A DNA stretch of 64,000 nt from positions 20,155,816 to 20,219,815 of the forward strand of contig CM020619.1 of assembly GCA_009829735.1 (NCBI GenBank), written 5' to 3'. A model generated the notes under the pieces. It was not told the origin of the DNA, ran no database searches, and was given only the letters and a program-made list of their open reading frames with translations. The position numbers and the translations under genes were made by a program. Every line of letters begins with the position of its first letter. Within the stretch, counting starts at the first letter, position 1. This DNA is from Pyropia yezoensis (lineage: Eukaryota; Rhodophyta; Bangiophyceae; Bangiales; Bangiaceae). Positions 23,251 to 33,335 of this stretch are shown here, in pieces.

Positions 23251-23612
23251 TGTAGCAATATGGACGACCGTATTGTGACCCTAATTTAGGGGGACTACTT
23301 TTAATCCTCAACTGTCAAGTTGGGAGTTCGTATTGGTCATGGTATCTACGAGTTACGTATGACCAGAGGGACTTGCCTCTTGGGGTGGAGGGTAGTTAGT
23401 GGTGACTCCGAGGGTTTATAACGAGGGGGCCGGCGGCGAATCCACCGCCGGCCATGGTAGAACAACAAACCCCTCCCATTTGGGCTCCCATCTTGGTCCC
23501 GTGGCTTGCGCTCCAAGGACAGCAACCTTGGCCTCCCGGTGACGTTGGTGCCGATCCCCCCTGAAGAGTGTTCCCTGAGAGCGGACGAGCAACGGTTTCC
23601 CATTGTGCTACA
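23251..23612 (+). repeat. Solo LTR of family B
   Basis: A 362-bp sequence beginning TGTAGCAATATGG and ending ATTGTGCTACA, closely matching the 5' LTR of element B at 53748-54111. It is flanked by TGATG (23246-23250) and CGATG (23613-23617), a target duplication with one change. No primer-binding site or coding region follows, so it is a solo LTR. Confidence 0.9.
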
Positions 23613-24861
23613 CGATGGCGGTGAATGTGGAGGGGGAGCCTGGACATCCGACGGACGAGATATGGGGGCAGCCCCGGGAACGGAAGGGGGGCGCGGCGAC
23701 CACCAGAAAGCTGCCCCTGGGCAAAAGATTATTTCAAAGTCGAGGCGCTGTGGATCTTTCAAATTGATATTCGCATACTCATTGAAATATGTGACTGATG
23801 TATCCAGAGGGATCTATGGTACGTTGCAGAAAAAAATTACAAGGGGCTCTCCTTTGTCGGTTCTCGGACAACCTTCGGGCCACGCGCCTCGGCCAACGAG
23901 GTGCTCGTGCCATATTGCCCGCCCTGTCTCGATCCGCACGCAGCACAATCAGGCAGCGTTCTTGCCCACGAAGCGGCGTCGTGCCATGGTGCCACAAGCC
24001 TGCCGAGGCACCCCCCGCTGGAGGGCGACAGCGGCGGGCGGAGTTGGGCGGAGACGGCCGTCTTGGGTGGGGGAGGCCCCTGTGCCTTGCTGCTAGCCGC
24101 CCTCATCGCTTCTCTCGGCCGCCCCGACAAGTATTCACTCGCGGTAGGCAGGGGCGAGGTCTTGTCCTGCCCCAGACATCGACTGGCCACCCTCGAGGTG
24201 CTGCGCGGCACAGCCGAGACCAGGCCGCACGCCGAGCGTGGAGGGGGGAGAGGGTGAGGGGATGTGTTACCATGAATGCGTAGCATCAGAACTGCAGCCC
24301 GATTCACGGGCTCGAAAAGCAGGAGGGTCGGGTGAGGGAGCTGGCCCTATAACACAGGCGGCGGCGGCTGCGGCGGTCACCGCCGCCGTTGTGCAGGCAC
24401 GTGCCGGAGAGTGGAACCGCATCAGACCACGCAGGTCGGACACGCACAGCGGCATCCTCCGAGGGGACACCCCCAGGCGGACAGTATGCAAGGGGGGGGT
24501 TCTTGTCCGACGTCTTTTCCTGTCAACTCACCGACTCCCCGTGCTTTTCCCCCATTGCGTACCTTCTTCGCGTTGACGCTGGCCCCGTTCCCCGCACCGT
24601 GCCCCCCTTACCCCGCCCCCCGCACCCTCGTTTGCTGCGGAGGTCAGCGCAACCCGCCCCTGTTGGTGCGCTGGGAGGACTCTGCCCCGATCCTCGCTGA
24701 CGTCGGGGTGTCAACGGAGGATGACCCCGACCTAGAGGGGATGCCTGACTGTGGGGACGGGGTGGCGTCGGCGGGGGGCGCCCCGTCGGGCGGTGCGGCG
24801 ACGCCAGTCTATGGGGTGCGCTACGCCGGGGGCGGTTGACAGTGCTGTCAGGCGATTGACG
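23613..24861. other. No confident gene; possible Ala-rich exon near 24350-24839
   Basis: An open plus frame ends at 24839 with an acidic segment (LVRWEDSAPILADVGV...) after a T/C-rich stretch that could be a 3' splice site (near 24640). An Ala-rich run lies just before it (24355-24400). No domain is recognised and no start can be chosen. Confidence 0.25.
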
Positions 24862-24988
24862 GACCAACGGTCGTCGAGCTTGTCTCTGTCGCCCTCTGAG
24901 GTTTGACCAGTGGGCGTCGAGCTTGTCTCTCTCACCCTCTGGGATTTGACCAACGGGCATCGATCTTGTCTCTCTCACTCTGTGATCC
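24862..24988. repeat. Tandem repeat, 43-bp unit x3
   Basis: Units start at 24862, 24905 and 24948, each GACCAACGG-like followed by CGTCGAGCTTGTCTCT. The last unit is two bases short. Confidence 0.85.
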
Positions 24989-25084
24989 GACCAACCATCG
25001 GACGGCACTGAGGGCACGGAACGAGCGGAGCGGATGAACTCGACGGGCACCATCGACGAGTCGGGTGCTCTTTTTGACGGCGGG

Positions 25085-25300
25085 GGCACCGTCGTGGCGC
25101 GCCGGCAAGGCGGCTACGCAGAGCGGACGCGAGGACGCCTGCGCCGGGGCGAGCGCGAGGACGGACGGGCGCGCCGGGTGAACGCGCGGACGGGCGCGCC
25201 GGGCGGGCGCGTGGACGACTGCGCCGGGGTGAGCGCGAGGACGGACGGGCGCGCCGGGTGGGCGCGCGTCGACGGGCGCGCCGGGCGGGCGCGCGGACGG
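25085..25300. repeat. GC minisatellite (GCGCGCCGGG type)
   Basis: Irregular repeats of GACGGGCGCGCCGGGCGGGC and variants. Long reading frames across it are low-complexity Arg/Gly/Ala shadows. Confidence 0.7.
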
Positions 25301-26331
25301 TAGACCTGAGGCTGCAGCGTGGGTCCGCCCTGCGCGCGGGGGCACGGAGGGGGGGGGTGGGTGCACGCGGGCGGGGGGGGGCCGAAAAGAGGGCTGGTGC
25401 GAGCAGCGCTGTATACGAGCGTAGTGCTCGGCAGAGGGGCAGGCCAACATGCTCGGTAGAGACTTTTGCCGCAGCGGTGTCGCTGGGCGGCGGCGCCGTG
25501 ACGAATGCCCAGCGGACGCCGGCGGCCGCGCAGCCGCCGCCGCCGCCACCGTCACCGCAATTGACCAGCGGCCGCCGCGGCGGTGGCGGCGGCCGCGTCG
25601 GCGGCGGCGACGCGCTCGGCGATTGCCGCGGGCCGGCCGCTGGCAGTGGTGTATGCGGCGGCGGCGGCGGTGGGGGCGCTGCGACGGCCGCCGTCGGTGC
25701 GAAAGCCGCGGCAGCTGCCCGTGGTGGCCGCCCCGGTCGCCGCGGGGGTGTCGCCAGGGGTGGGGGGCATCGCGGGGGGGGCCCTGCGCTCGTCGGTGCC
25801 CCCGCGGGCCCGGCCGCCGGAACGACGAGTGCGGCCGCCCACCCCAAGCGCACGGCCGCATGTGCTTTCTACGTGCCGTCGGTAGCGGCGGTTGGGGCGG
25901 CGCCCGTGGCGCCGCCGCCTGCCAGGGCGACGGCAGCGGCCGGGCAGTGGATTCCGGCAGCGGCGGACGCGGCGGCGGCGGCGGCCGCCGCCGCCCATCG
26001 GGTGGAAGGCCCCGCGCACACCGACTTCGGCCAAGCGAGTGCGGCCGCCTCCGCCGGCGCGCGTCGGGCGCCGCCGTTCCCCACCGGGGGCCGGGGCGAG
26101 GGCGGGGTGGAAGTGGCGCCGGCAGCTGCCCTCGCCGCCGCGGGTGACTCCCGCCGTCCACGGCCAGCGGCGGGCGCAGCGGCGCCGCGGCCGCGACTGC
26201 CGTCCGTCTTGTCCTGGCGGCCACTTCCACCCTTTCCGACGCCGCGGCCGTCGCCGCCGCCGTCGCCACTTTGGACGTCCTCGCCGTCGCCGCCGCCGTC
26301 GATAATGCAGCTGCCGCCGCGGTCTCAGCCG
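25301..26331. other. GC-rich Ala/Pro-coding sequence left of A2
   Basis: Stop-poor sequence with open frames on both strands. Removing A2 and one AGCCG copy joins this to 35865 onwards, and the plus frame near the junction (VDNAAAAAVSA then AGATSAAADV) reads straight across. This may be an interrupted Ala-rich exon, but composition alone gives such frames. Confidence 0.35.
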
Positions 26332-26799
26332 TGTGGCAAAAACCACTTATACACACGGCACCCAAGTTGGGGCGGTGTACAAGGGCTGCCTCCCGTGTCG
26401 GGGGAACGGGAAGAAGTGCAAGTCGCACACACTCTGTCCCTGTTGTGGGGCAAACCCCCCACTGACAAACAAGAGGATGGTGTGTGGTCCAACAGTTTCT
26501 TGGTCGGGACGGGGACGCAGGGCCAAGCCCCGCTGTCCCTCCCCTTATCCCCCCAGGGTCCCCTCAGAATCTCGCCACTCAGAATCTCCCACCCCAGCAC
26601 CTGCCCACCGGGCCACACAAAATTCAAGACGATAAATGCAGAAAACCCTCAAGTCCAAGTTGGATTTACTACTAAGCTAACTATCCCAAACTTAGGGAAT
26701 ACGGACCCAAATGCAGGGGGAGGAACGGGTCAGGCTAGTGGCCTGCCGCCCCTTGTATGGCACGTGTTGCCCCCGTATCTGGGGGTCAATACTGCCACA
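26332..26799 (-). repeat. 3' LTR of A2 (468 bp)
   Basis: Plus-strand ends TGTGGCAAAAACC and TCAATACTGCCACA, the inverse of the A1 LTR. The polypurine tract (minus-strand GAGGAGAGGAGAG) lies at 26800-26812. Confidence 0.95.
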
Positions 26800-27137
26800 C
26801 TCTCCTCTCCTCAGTTCCGACCGACCCGGTCGGCCCTGTGAGGGGGTGCGTAAACGCACGTCTCGGCGTTGGGGGCGCGACTTGCTGTCCCCCATTGAGT
26901 ACGTAACGCGGATGTGGAGGCGGTCACGTTGACCACCACTTTTCTCTAGCTTGCCCACTCGGCAGCTTGCTCTCCCCGGTTCTCGCTTCACCATCACCAC
27001 CACCTCCCCTTCACCTTCCACTGGGCCGCCCCACGCTGAGGAGGCCACCCGTCTACCCACGATCCGAGTCCCCCTCAACTCGAGGCGGGTCTCGTGCCGC
27101 TGTAGCCAGGGCGTCTCTCCCCAACTTGGGGAGAGCC

Positions 27138-29081
27138 ATGGCGACCGCGGGGGTGGAGACCGACTCTCTTGACGAACGTATGGAGGACACCCCCTACGGT
27201 GCAGCGCCCGCCGGGACTTCCGGCGGGGGCTCCGCGATCGCTCCGGGGGATGGGACTCCCGCGTCACCCGGCTTTGGGTTGACGGCGGGATCTCACCCGG
27301 AAGCGGGCCAATTCGTCCCACGTGAGGCCTTGGGGCGGTGGTTCTACCCCGCTTGGCCTCTGTATGAGGAGGGGTTGACTGTTCTTCGCTGTGGCCGACT
27401 TGGCCCAGCGATGGGTCGGGTATGGGACCGCCTACGGGAGAAGTATCTTCGTAGGGTCGCGTTCCTTGCCGGCTTCAGGACGGACCAGTTTGCCTTCCAG
27501 GAAGATGAGGAAATCGAAGACGTCCAGCGGGCCAAGGCCATGATGGACCGCGGGGGAACTATCCCGGGTCCCGGCGACCTGCCGACCTTTACCTGGAACG
27601 CGGTGGCAACTCGCCCCCCGTACCTTCACGAGGCTGACCCGCACACTCATCACTTTGATGTGCGGATGGAGAAGGACTTCCGGCGAGGTCCCTACTTGGT
27701 GACCTCGGCTCAACTTGAGTTTCCGCAGCAGTCAGCTGCCAGTAAGGAGCAGTACTACCCGAAAAAGCCCGAGTGGTGGCCTCAAGTTGAGGTCCCCTAC
27801 GGGTTCCCTGCGTTGCTACCCTGGTTGCTCGACCACTGCGGCTCCGTCATGTTGACGGCTGGCCCTGATCACCTGGTGTGGGCCATGTTGGCCACCCAGT
27901 GGCTCCTCGAGGTCATGTCGACCTGGGTGTCTTGTGTTCAGCGGCGGCGGATGTTTTGGCATCTGTCCCTCCGGCTTATACAAGGTTTGGAACAGCTCAC
28001 CCCTCAGCTAGTTGCTGAGGGGTGCTCATCAGGACAACTCACTCTACTTGAGGAGATGCTCCGCCTCCACAAGTTTATCGAGTGGGAGAGCATCGAGCAC
28101 AAGTTGCGCCGCCCCACCCACGGGCCCAAGGACGATGGCGCACTTCGCCAGTTCGTATGGGTCGCTCGTGAACTTCACGACGGCCGTGTGGTGCTACGAG
28201 AGGGGTTGGGCATCGGGGACTACCCGTCTGCCCCGGGAAGGGATCGCCACACTGCGCCACCCCCGGACAAGCCCATAGTTATGGCCGTGCCCTCATACGA
28301 TGACCACATGACTCAACCTACTGCGGAAGCCCCGAGTAGGGGTCGCAGTTACACTCGGGCACCGCCACCTCGGCGTGCCCCTCCACTTCCTCCTGTCCCC
28401 TACCAGCCGCACGGGGACATCCCGATAAGCGTGGCCGTTGCGTCGTCCACTCCGGTGTCCCCCAACTTGGGGGCCACCCTCCTGACGGTATACCCCAAGT
28501 TGGTGTTATTGCCCACGCCTCTAACCTCAGAGATGATGATCACCACGTTGGTGCGCACCATGTCCTGGTTGGCCGCGTCGACCGCAACCCTTCAAACGTC
28601 CGAGACTCCTCAACTTGAGGAGCGCGTTCGTACTGCAGTGGCGACCGCGAGCTGCGAGTCGGTGGCGGAGTTTATGACGGCCGAGTTGGCTCGCATTGGG
28701 GCTATTATGCCCCATCCAGCCCCACTCGGGCATGGCAAACGTCGTGCGAGCCGGGCATACTCGCCTCCTCGCCGTCGTCGCCGACGCTCGCGGCGCTCTC
28801 CCTCCGTGTCGGAAGACGAGTTGTCTTACTCCGTCTCGGAGTCCTCGACTCCGTCAGAGTCGGAGTCGGTCCGGCGTCTGCGTCGCGAACTTGCGCGCAA
28901 GACTAAGCAGAAGAGCAGCCGCGGTCGTCGCCACTGGCGCGACCGTGAGGGGCGCGACGGTTCCGACTTGGAGCCGCCGGCCCCCCCGACTGGTGGGGAG
29001 CGTTATCGGGGTGGGTCTCGCCGCTCGCCTCCACGTGAGGGCGAGGGCCGTGGGGTTGGAGAGTCTAGCATGCATGCCTAG
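27138..29081 (+). CDS. Antisense accessory protein aORF-A, intact (647 aa)
   Basis: The intact copy of the ORF carried opposite to gag-pol in all A elements. The ATG at 27138 is the first in frame; earlier codons back to 26967 lack ATG. Regions: acidic Gly/Ser-rich N-terminus (1-60); a segment with PREALGRWFYPAWPLYEEG (about 60-80); a Trp-, Leu- and His-rich core with PPYL (about 159), YYPKKPEWW (about 206-214) and RRRMFWHLSLRL (about 269-280); a Pro-rich linker with many PP pairs (about 395-440); a Leu/Thr/Ala-rich segment; and an Arg/Ser tail (about 535-647) with RRSPS and SESESVRR. The tail looks like the RS regions of splicing-related proteins and would favour nuclear location. No known domain is recognised. 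It ends 111 bp from the pol stop, in convergent orientation. It needs an antisense promoter, perhaps in the LTR or in 26813-27137. Confidence 0.85.
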   Translation: MATAGVETDSLDERMEDTPYGAAPAGTSGGGSAIAPGDGTPASPGFGLTAGSHPEAGQFVPREALGRWFYPAWPLYEEGLTVLRCGRLGPAMGRVWDRLREKYLRRVAFLAGFRTDQFAFQEDEEIEDVQRAKAMMDRGGTIPGPGDLPTFTWNAVATRPPYLHEADPHTHHFDVRMEKDFRRGPYLVTSAQLEFPQQSAASKEQYYPKKPEWWPQVEVPYGFPALLPWLLDHCGSVMLTAGPDHLVWAMLATQWLLEVMSTWVSCVQRRRMFWHLSLRLIQGLEQLTPQLVAEGCSSGQLTLLEEMLRLHKFIEWESIEHKLRRPTHGPKDDGALRQFVWVARELHDGRVVLREGLGIGDYPSAPGRDRHTAPPPDKPIVMAVPSYDDHMTQPTAEAPSRGRSYTRAPPPRRAPPLPPVPYQPHGDIPISVAVASSTPVSPNLGATLLTVYPKLVLLPTPLTSEMMITTLVRTMSWLAASTATLQTSETPQLEERVRTAVATASCESVAEFMTAELARIGAIMPHPAPLGHGKRRASRAYSPPRRRRRRSRRSPSVSEDELSYSVSESSTPSESESVRRLRRELARKTKQKSSRGRRHWRDREGRDGSDLEPPAPPTGGERYRGGSRRSPPREGEGRGVGESSMHA

Positions 29082-29192
29082 TTGGCAGCTGCCTTTGTTG
29101 TGAGAGTGTGAGGGTTAGGGCTGTAGTTAAGAGCCACGCTGCGTACCACTTCGACTTGAAGCACTCTCTTGGCACTGTTGCTCGGCCTTCCC

Positions 29193-32100
29193 TCACGTTG
29201 AGGGAGGGCTGTTAGGGTCTTTCTCATTCTGGGCACAGTAGGCCCAGACCTTCTCAGCGGGAAGGTCCTCCACATACTCCCACGTATCATCCTTGGCTTT
29301 GTAGCCGAACCAACGCACCCTCAACATGAGGCGGTCAGTGTCCTCATCCCAGCCGTGGTCGATGAACTTATCGAACACGTACTCCTGCGGGCCCTGTTTG
29401 GCCGCAGGCAGTGAGGGGAGGCGCCACGCTTCCAACGCACGCGTCCAAGCTGGGTCGCCTGCAGGCGGTGGTGCAACTTTGACCACGTCCTGTCCGTTTA
29501 CTGTGAGGACCCCATCGTCACTTTCGATGGTGAAGCACCGCCCATCAGTACGAAGGACCTGGTACGGCCTCTTCGTCTGGAATACCAACTGACCCCCAGT
29601 TGGGGTGTGTGAGTGGACTAATACCCAGTCACCTTGTTCGGGGACATGCTTGGCGTTGCGCACCTTTTTGTCAAAGGTACGCTTGTAGCGCTTTTGTGCT
29701 TTGTCCATCTCAGCCCTGACTTTAGGGATGAGGTTTTCAAGCCTAGCAGCCAACTCCGCCTTACTCTCAGTAGGAGTAGGCGTCCTGCCACCATCCTCCC
29801 TAGTTGGGAGCGGCCGCCGCACGGCAATAGACCGCACGCGACGGGGGGTCACAAAAGCGAGGGGTACTTCCCCGGTAAATGAGTGAACCTGCGAATTGTA
29901 GGCAGTGGTAAGAATAGAAATGTATTGGTCCCACGTTTTCACGTGCTCACTCACATAGTGGCGCAGCTGCCTAACAATGGCTTTGTTGAAGCGCTCCACC
30001 TGCCCATTAGTTTGTGGGTGGTAGGGGGTGGCATAGTTTGCCCGCACCCCCAACATATCCAGCACTCCCTGAAACAGTACAGACGCAAATTGCGGTCCAT
30101 TGTCCGATAGTGTACTATCCGGAATGCCATACGCGGCAACCCAGTGATCTAGGAAGGCTGACACGACCGACATGGCCGTGATCTCTGCCAGTGGGATCGC
30201 TCGCGTAAGTTTCGTGAAGCGATCGCAAATGACCAGGAGGTACTGGTTGCCCTCCTCGGTCACTGGCAGTGGCCCAAGGATGTCCATCGCCAACGCGGCA
30301 AGGGGCTCCTTGGCCGGGAACAATAGCATAGACGTAGTAAGCCGCCGTTCCATCAGACGGTTCTGTGCACAACTTGTGCAGGCAGCCACCCAACTGTAGA
30401 TGTCCACCACCATGGACGGCAAGTAGTACCTGGTCCTCAGGGTCCGGTACAGTTTACTAGACCCCAGGTGTCCACCTGTGGGAGCGTTATGCTTCCTCTC
30501 AAGGATACTGTCCTTGAGGGATGCTGGCACGACAAGTTGTTCGGTCCCCTGGAATACCCCCCTCCTCAAGAGGAGGCCATCGTCTCCGATGAAGAACCGC
30601 GTCTCCGCCACCGTATCTAGAGTATCCCTCTGCGACTTGCAGAAGGGATCCTCGGCCTGGGCCTTCACCACCTCGTCCAGGGACAGGGGCAAGTTCTTCT
30701 TGTTCCCTCGCGCCTCGGGGTCCAACGCCTGACCCGAGCGCGTTACTACCCCCACGATGGGGATGTCCTCATCGACTGGGTTAGTGTCCAGCCCCTCGGT
30801 AGGTACCCGAGAGAGGCCGTCGGCAAGGGCATGTTGCCGGCCAGGTCGGTACTCAATATCAAAGTTGAAGGGTGCCAGTCGCACCCTCCACCGGTTGAGA
30901 CGAGTGTTCGTAAAGTCCGTCTTGAAGATGAACTGCAACGCGCGGTGGTCACAGCGGATGAGAAACGTCTCACCCTCTAGGTAGTGACGAAGTGACGTCA
31001 CCGCCCACACCACTGCGAGTCCTTCCAACTCGGTGACTCCGTAGTTCTTCTCAGCCGAGTTCAGCCCCTCGCTGAAGTATCCCACCGGCAAGTACTCGTT
31101 GTCCTGCTGCTGCTGAAGCAACACACAACCAAATTGGTCGTAGCTAGCGTCCACATCCAGGATGTAGTGGACTCCCAACCTGGGAATAGCCAGGATAGGG
31201 GGCTTCAGCAGAAGGTCCCGAAGAGTCTCAAAGGATTCCTGCTCCATTCGACTTGGAGGAGGCAGGTTCTTCGGTAGCGTTGAGCTCACTAACTCACACA
31301 ACGGTTTCGCCACCTTGGCGAAGCCCTTGGTGAAACGTCGGTACACGTTACACATCCCGAGGAAGCTCCTCATCTGGGTCTGCGTCCGGGGGTACTGAGC
31401 CTTACGGATGGCCCTCAAGTTCTTCTCGTTGACACTGAGGCGCCCCGGACGGACAACCTGTCCCAAGTATTCCACCTCTTGAGTGAAGAGGTGGCACTTT
31501 CTCGCCTTCAGTGACACACCGGCGTCAGCAAGTAGCTTGAACACCTGGCCAAGATGGCCAATGTGTTCCTCCGGACTTCGGGAGAACACAATGATATCGT
31601 CTAGGTACACGAGACAGATCTGCCACCGTACTCCGGCCAGAATCATGTCCAAAGCGCGCTGGAAAGTTGCCGGCGCGTTGTACAGTCCAAACGGTAGGCG
31701 CTTGCACTGGTAGGTACCATAGTGACAGGTAAAGGTAGGTTTATGCCTGTCCTCCGGGGCAATGGGAATTTGCCAGTACCCCGCGTTACAGTCCAGGGTA
31801 GAGAACACGTTCGCCTCCCCCAGAGAGTCCAGACAGTCGTCCATCCTAGGTAGGGGATAACTGTCCTTCACCGTGCTCTTGTTGAGCTTACGGTAGTCGA
31901 TACAGATCCGTGGGGTCCCATCAACTTTGGGGACGATAACCACCGGACTCGCCCACTCGGCGTTACTGGCCTCGATCACATCGAGGGCCTCCATGCGAGC
32001 AACTTGCTCCTTGACGAGGGCCCTTGAACTGGGTCCTCCCCTATACGGTTGTTGGCGTATAGGGGGTGCACCGGGCTTCAACTCGACCCGGTGTTGGGTG

Positions 32101-33335
32101 GCTCTCATGAGTCCCAATTTACCATCCCGCAACTTGTGATATTGGTCCAAGAGGCGTTCAACTTGAACCCTCAACCTGGGTGGGACACCCTTCATGCTCA
32201 CATGGGGCCGAGGAGAGGCGGCCGACTTGGCTTGATGCTTCTCCTTTCCGGACTTCGGGTCGCTACTTGCGCCCGCGTTGAGGGTGACCGCTACTACCGG
32301 TCCCTCGTGTTGGTCGATATAGCCGAACTTGGCTCCCGACTTGAAGTACTTGGGCGACGAGCTCAGGTTCATCACCTGGATCCTCCACGGGACTCCGGCT
32401 TTGGAGTCCATCGCGCCAAGGGCAACATGCACTTGGTGCTTGCGAGCAAGACGGGGGTGAGGGTGCACCAACCCGTTCCCCTTATAATCAGTTACAACGT
32501 CAACGTGCGCCACAGAGTTGAGGGGCAACGTGACCTTACGGGCTAAACGCATGGTAGCAGTAAACGCTTCTCTCACGGAGCAAAAAGGCTTCGACTGTGA
32601 GACTGTCACAGGAGCCACAGACTTTCCCTTACCAAGGATGGGGATGGTTTCCCCATTCATCAACTTCACCCAATACTCAGGGCCACAAATCAAAGGCACT
32701 TGTGTTACAACATAAGGGGTACCAAGAAGCAGGGGTACCGATATATTTTCGACTACTCCACAGGTCACGTCGACCTCATGGGTCCCCAACCTAGTTGGTA
32801 GGGTCACGGCACCAACGATGGGAAGTACCCCACCATTGATATCGATCAGATGGTCGGCTTTAGACTTCCAGCGTTGGAGCTTCATCTCCTTTGGTAATAG
32901 CGACTTGCGTATCAAGGAGGCTCCTGACCCGGTATCAAGTACGATACGGGCACAACGGGCACGGCCGGGGGCAGGTTGCACCCGTCCAGCCACCTGGAAG
33001 CTCTCACCCGTCAGCACCGCGATGACCCGACGTGGGTTTACGTTCTTGGGGAGTCCTACCCGAGGTGGGCGGACTCCCTTAGGTCGCCGCAGTATCCGGC
33101 ACGGTTGGTTCGTCATCTTGACCCACTTGGCCGAGGCTGCCGTTGTGAGCTTCGGACGGCCAGCTCCAACGGTCATTCGTTTCCCGCCGACTTGGCGTCT
33201 GAATCTGAGTGCGAAGGGGAAGACGACGAGTCCGAGGACGACGTGTCCGCCTCCTCCGCAGAGGGTGTGGCGACTGCGACAACCGGTCGAGGTCCACCCT
33301 CGCGGCATGAACGTACTTCGTTCGTAGCCGACTTC
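29193..33335 (-). CDS. Pol polyprotein of A2, open throughout
   Basis: The only uninterrupted A-family pol here: 1371 codons from ATG 33308, with the frame open from 33335, overlapping gag by about 160 bases in the -1 frame. Domains with positions from that ATG: retropepsin-type protease LDTGSGASLI (about 125), RT with YLDD (about 567), RNase H, integrase finger (HNAPTGGH...CTSCAQNR, about 940-985), catalytic D (AMDILG, about 1008), D (LSDNGPQF, about 1066) and E (GQVERFN, about 1103), and a chromodomain-like end (LRVRWFGYKAKDDTWEYVEDL). It copies element RNA and inserts the DNA. A ribosomal frameshift from gag is the expected route; I see no clear slippery heptamer. Confidence 0.93.
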   Translation of the reverse strand, partial: EVGYERSTFMPRGWTSTGCRSRHTLCGGGGHVVLGLVVFPFALRFRRQVGGKRMTVGAGRPKLTTAASAKWVKMTNQPCRILRRPKGVRPPRVGLPKNVNPRRVIAVLTGESFQVAGRVQPAPGRARCARIVLDTGSGASLIRKSLLPKEMKLQRWKSKADHLIDINGGVLPIVGAVTLPTRLGTHEVDVTCGVVENISVPLLLGTPYVVTQVPLICGPEYWVKLMNGETIPILGKGKSVAPVTVSQSKPFCSVREAFTATMRLARKVTLPLNSVAHVDVVTDYKGNGLVHPHPRLARKHQVHVALGAMDSKAGVPWRIQVMNLSSSPKYFKSGAKFGYIDQHEGPVVAVTLNAGASSDPKSGKEKHQAKSAASPRPHVSMKGVPPRLRVQVERLLDQYHKLRDGKLGLMRATQHRVELKPGAPPIRQQPYRGGPSSRALVKEQVARMEALDVIEASNAEWASPVVIVPKVDGTPRICIDYRKLNKSTVKDSYPLPRMDDCLDSLGEANVFSTLDCNAGYWQIPIAPEDRHKPTFTCHYGTYQCKRLPFGLYNAPATFQRALDMILAGVRWQICLVYLDDIIVFSRSPEEHIGHLGQVFKLLADAGVSLKARKCHLFTQEVEYLGQVVRPGRLSVNEKNLRAIRKAQYPRTQTQMRSFLGMCNVYRRFTKGFAKVAKPLCELVSSTLPKNLPPPSRMEQESFETLRDLLLKPPILAIPRLGVHYILDVDASYDQFGCVLLQQQQDNEYLPVGYFSEGLNSAEKNYGVTELEGLAVVWAVTSLRHYLEGETFLIRCDHRALQFIFKTDFTNTRLNRWRVRLAPFNFDIEYRPGRQHALADGLSRVPTEGLDTNPVDEDIPIVGVVTRSGQALDPEARGNKKNLPLSLDEVVKAQAEDPFCKSQRDTLDTVAETRFFIGDDGLLLRRGVFQGTEQLVVPASLKDSILERKHNAPTGGHLGSSKLYRTLRTRYYLPSMVVDIYSWVAACTSCAQNRLMERRLTTSMLLFPAKEPLAALAMDILGPLPVTEEGNQYLLVICDRFTKLTRAIPLAEITAMSVVSAFLDHWVAAYGIPDSTLSDNGPQFASVLFQGVLDMLGVRANYATPYHPQTNGQVERFNKAIVRQLRHYVSEHVKTWDQYISILTTAYNSQVHSFTGEVPLAFVTPRRVRSIAVRRPLPTREDGGRTPTPTESKAELAARLENLIPKVRAEMDKAQKRYKRTFDKKVRNAKHVPEQGDWVLVHSHTPTGGQLVFQTKRPYQVLRTDGRCFTIESDDGVLTVNGQDVVKVAPPPAGDPAWTRALEAWRLPSLPAAKQGPQEYVFDKFIDHGWDEDTDRLMLRVRWFGYKAKDDTWEYVEDLPAEKVWAYCAQNEKDPNSPPST

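Noticed and set aside
24862-25300. CRISPR-like array
   Set aside because: These are direct tandem repeats and minisatellites without spacers, in a eukaryotic genome.
24932-26428. Minus-strand ORF of about 498 codons, and similar long frames at 25258-26841, 35240-36679 and 35876-36760
   Set aside because: They run from GC-rich low-complexity DNA into LTR sequence, are open on both strands, and encode only Ala/Pro/Arg/Gly runs. No domain supports any one frame.
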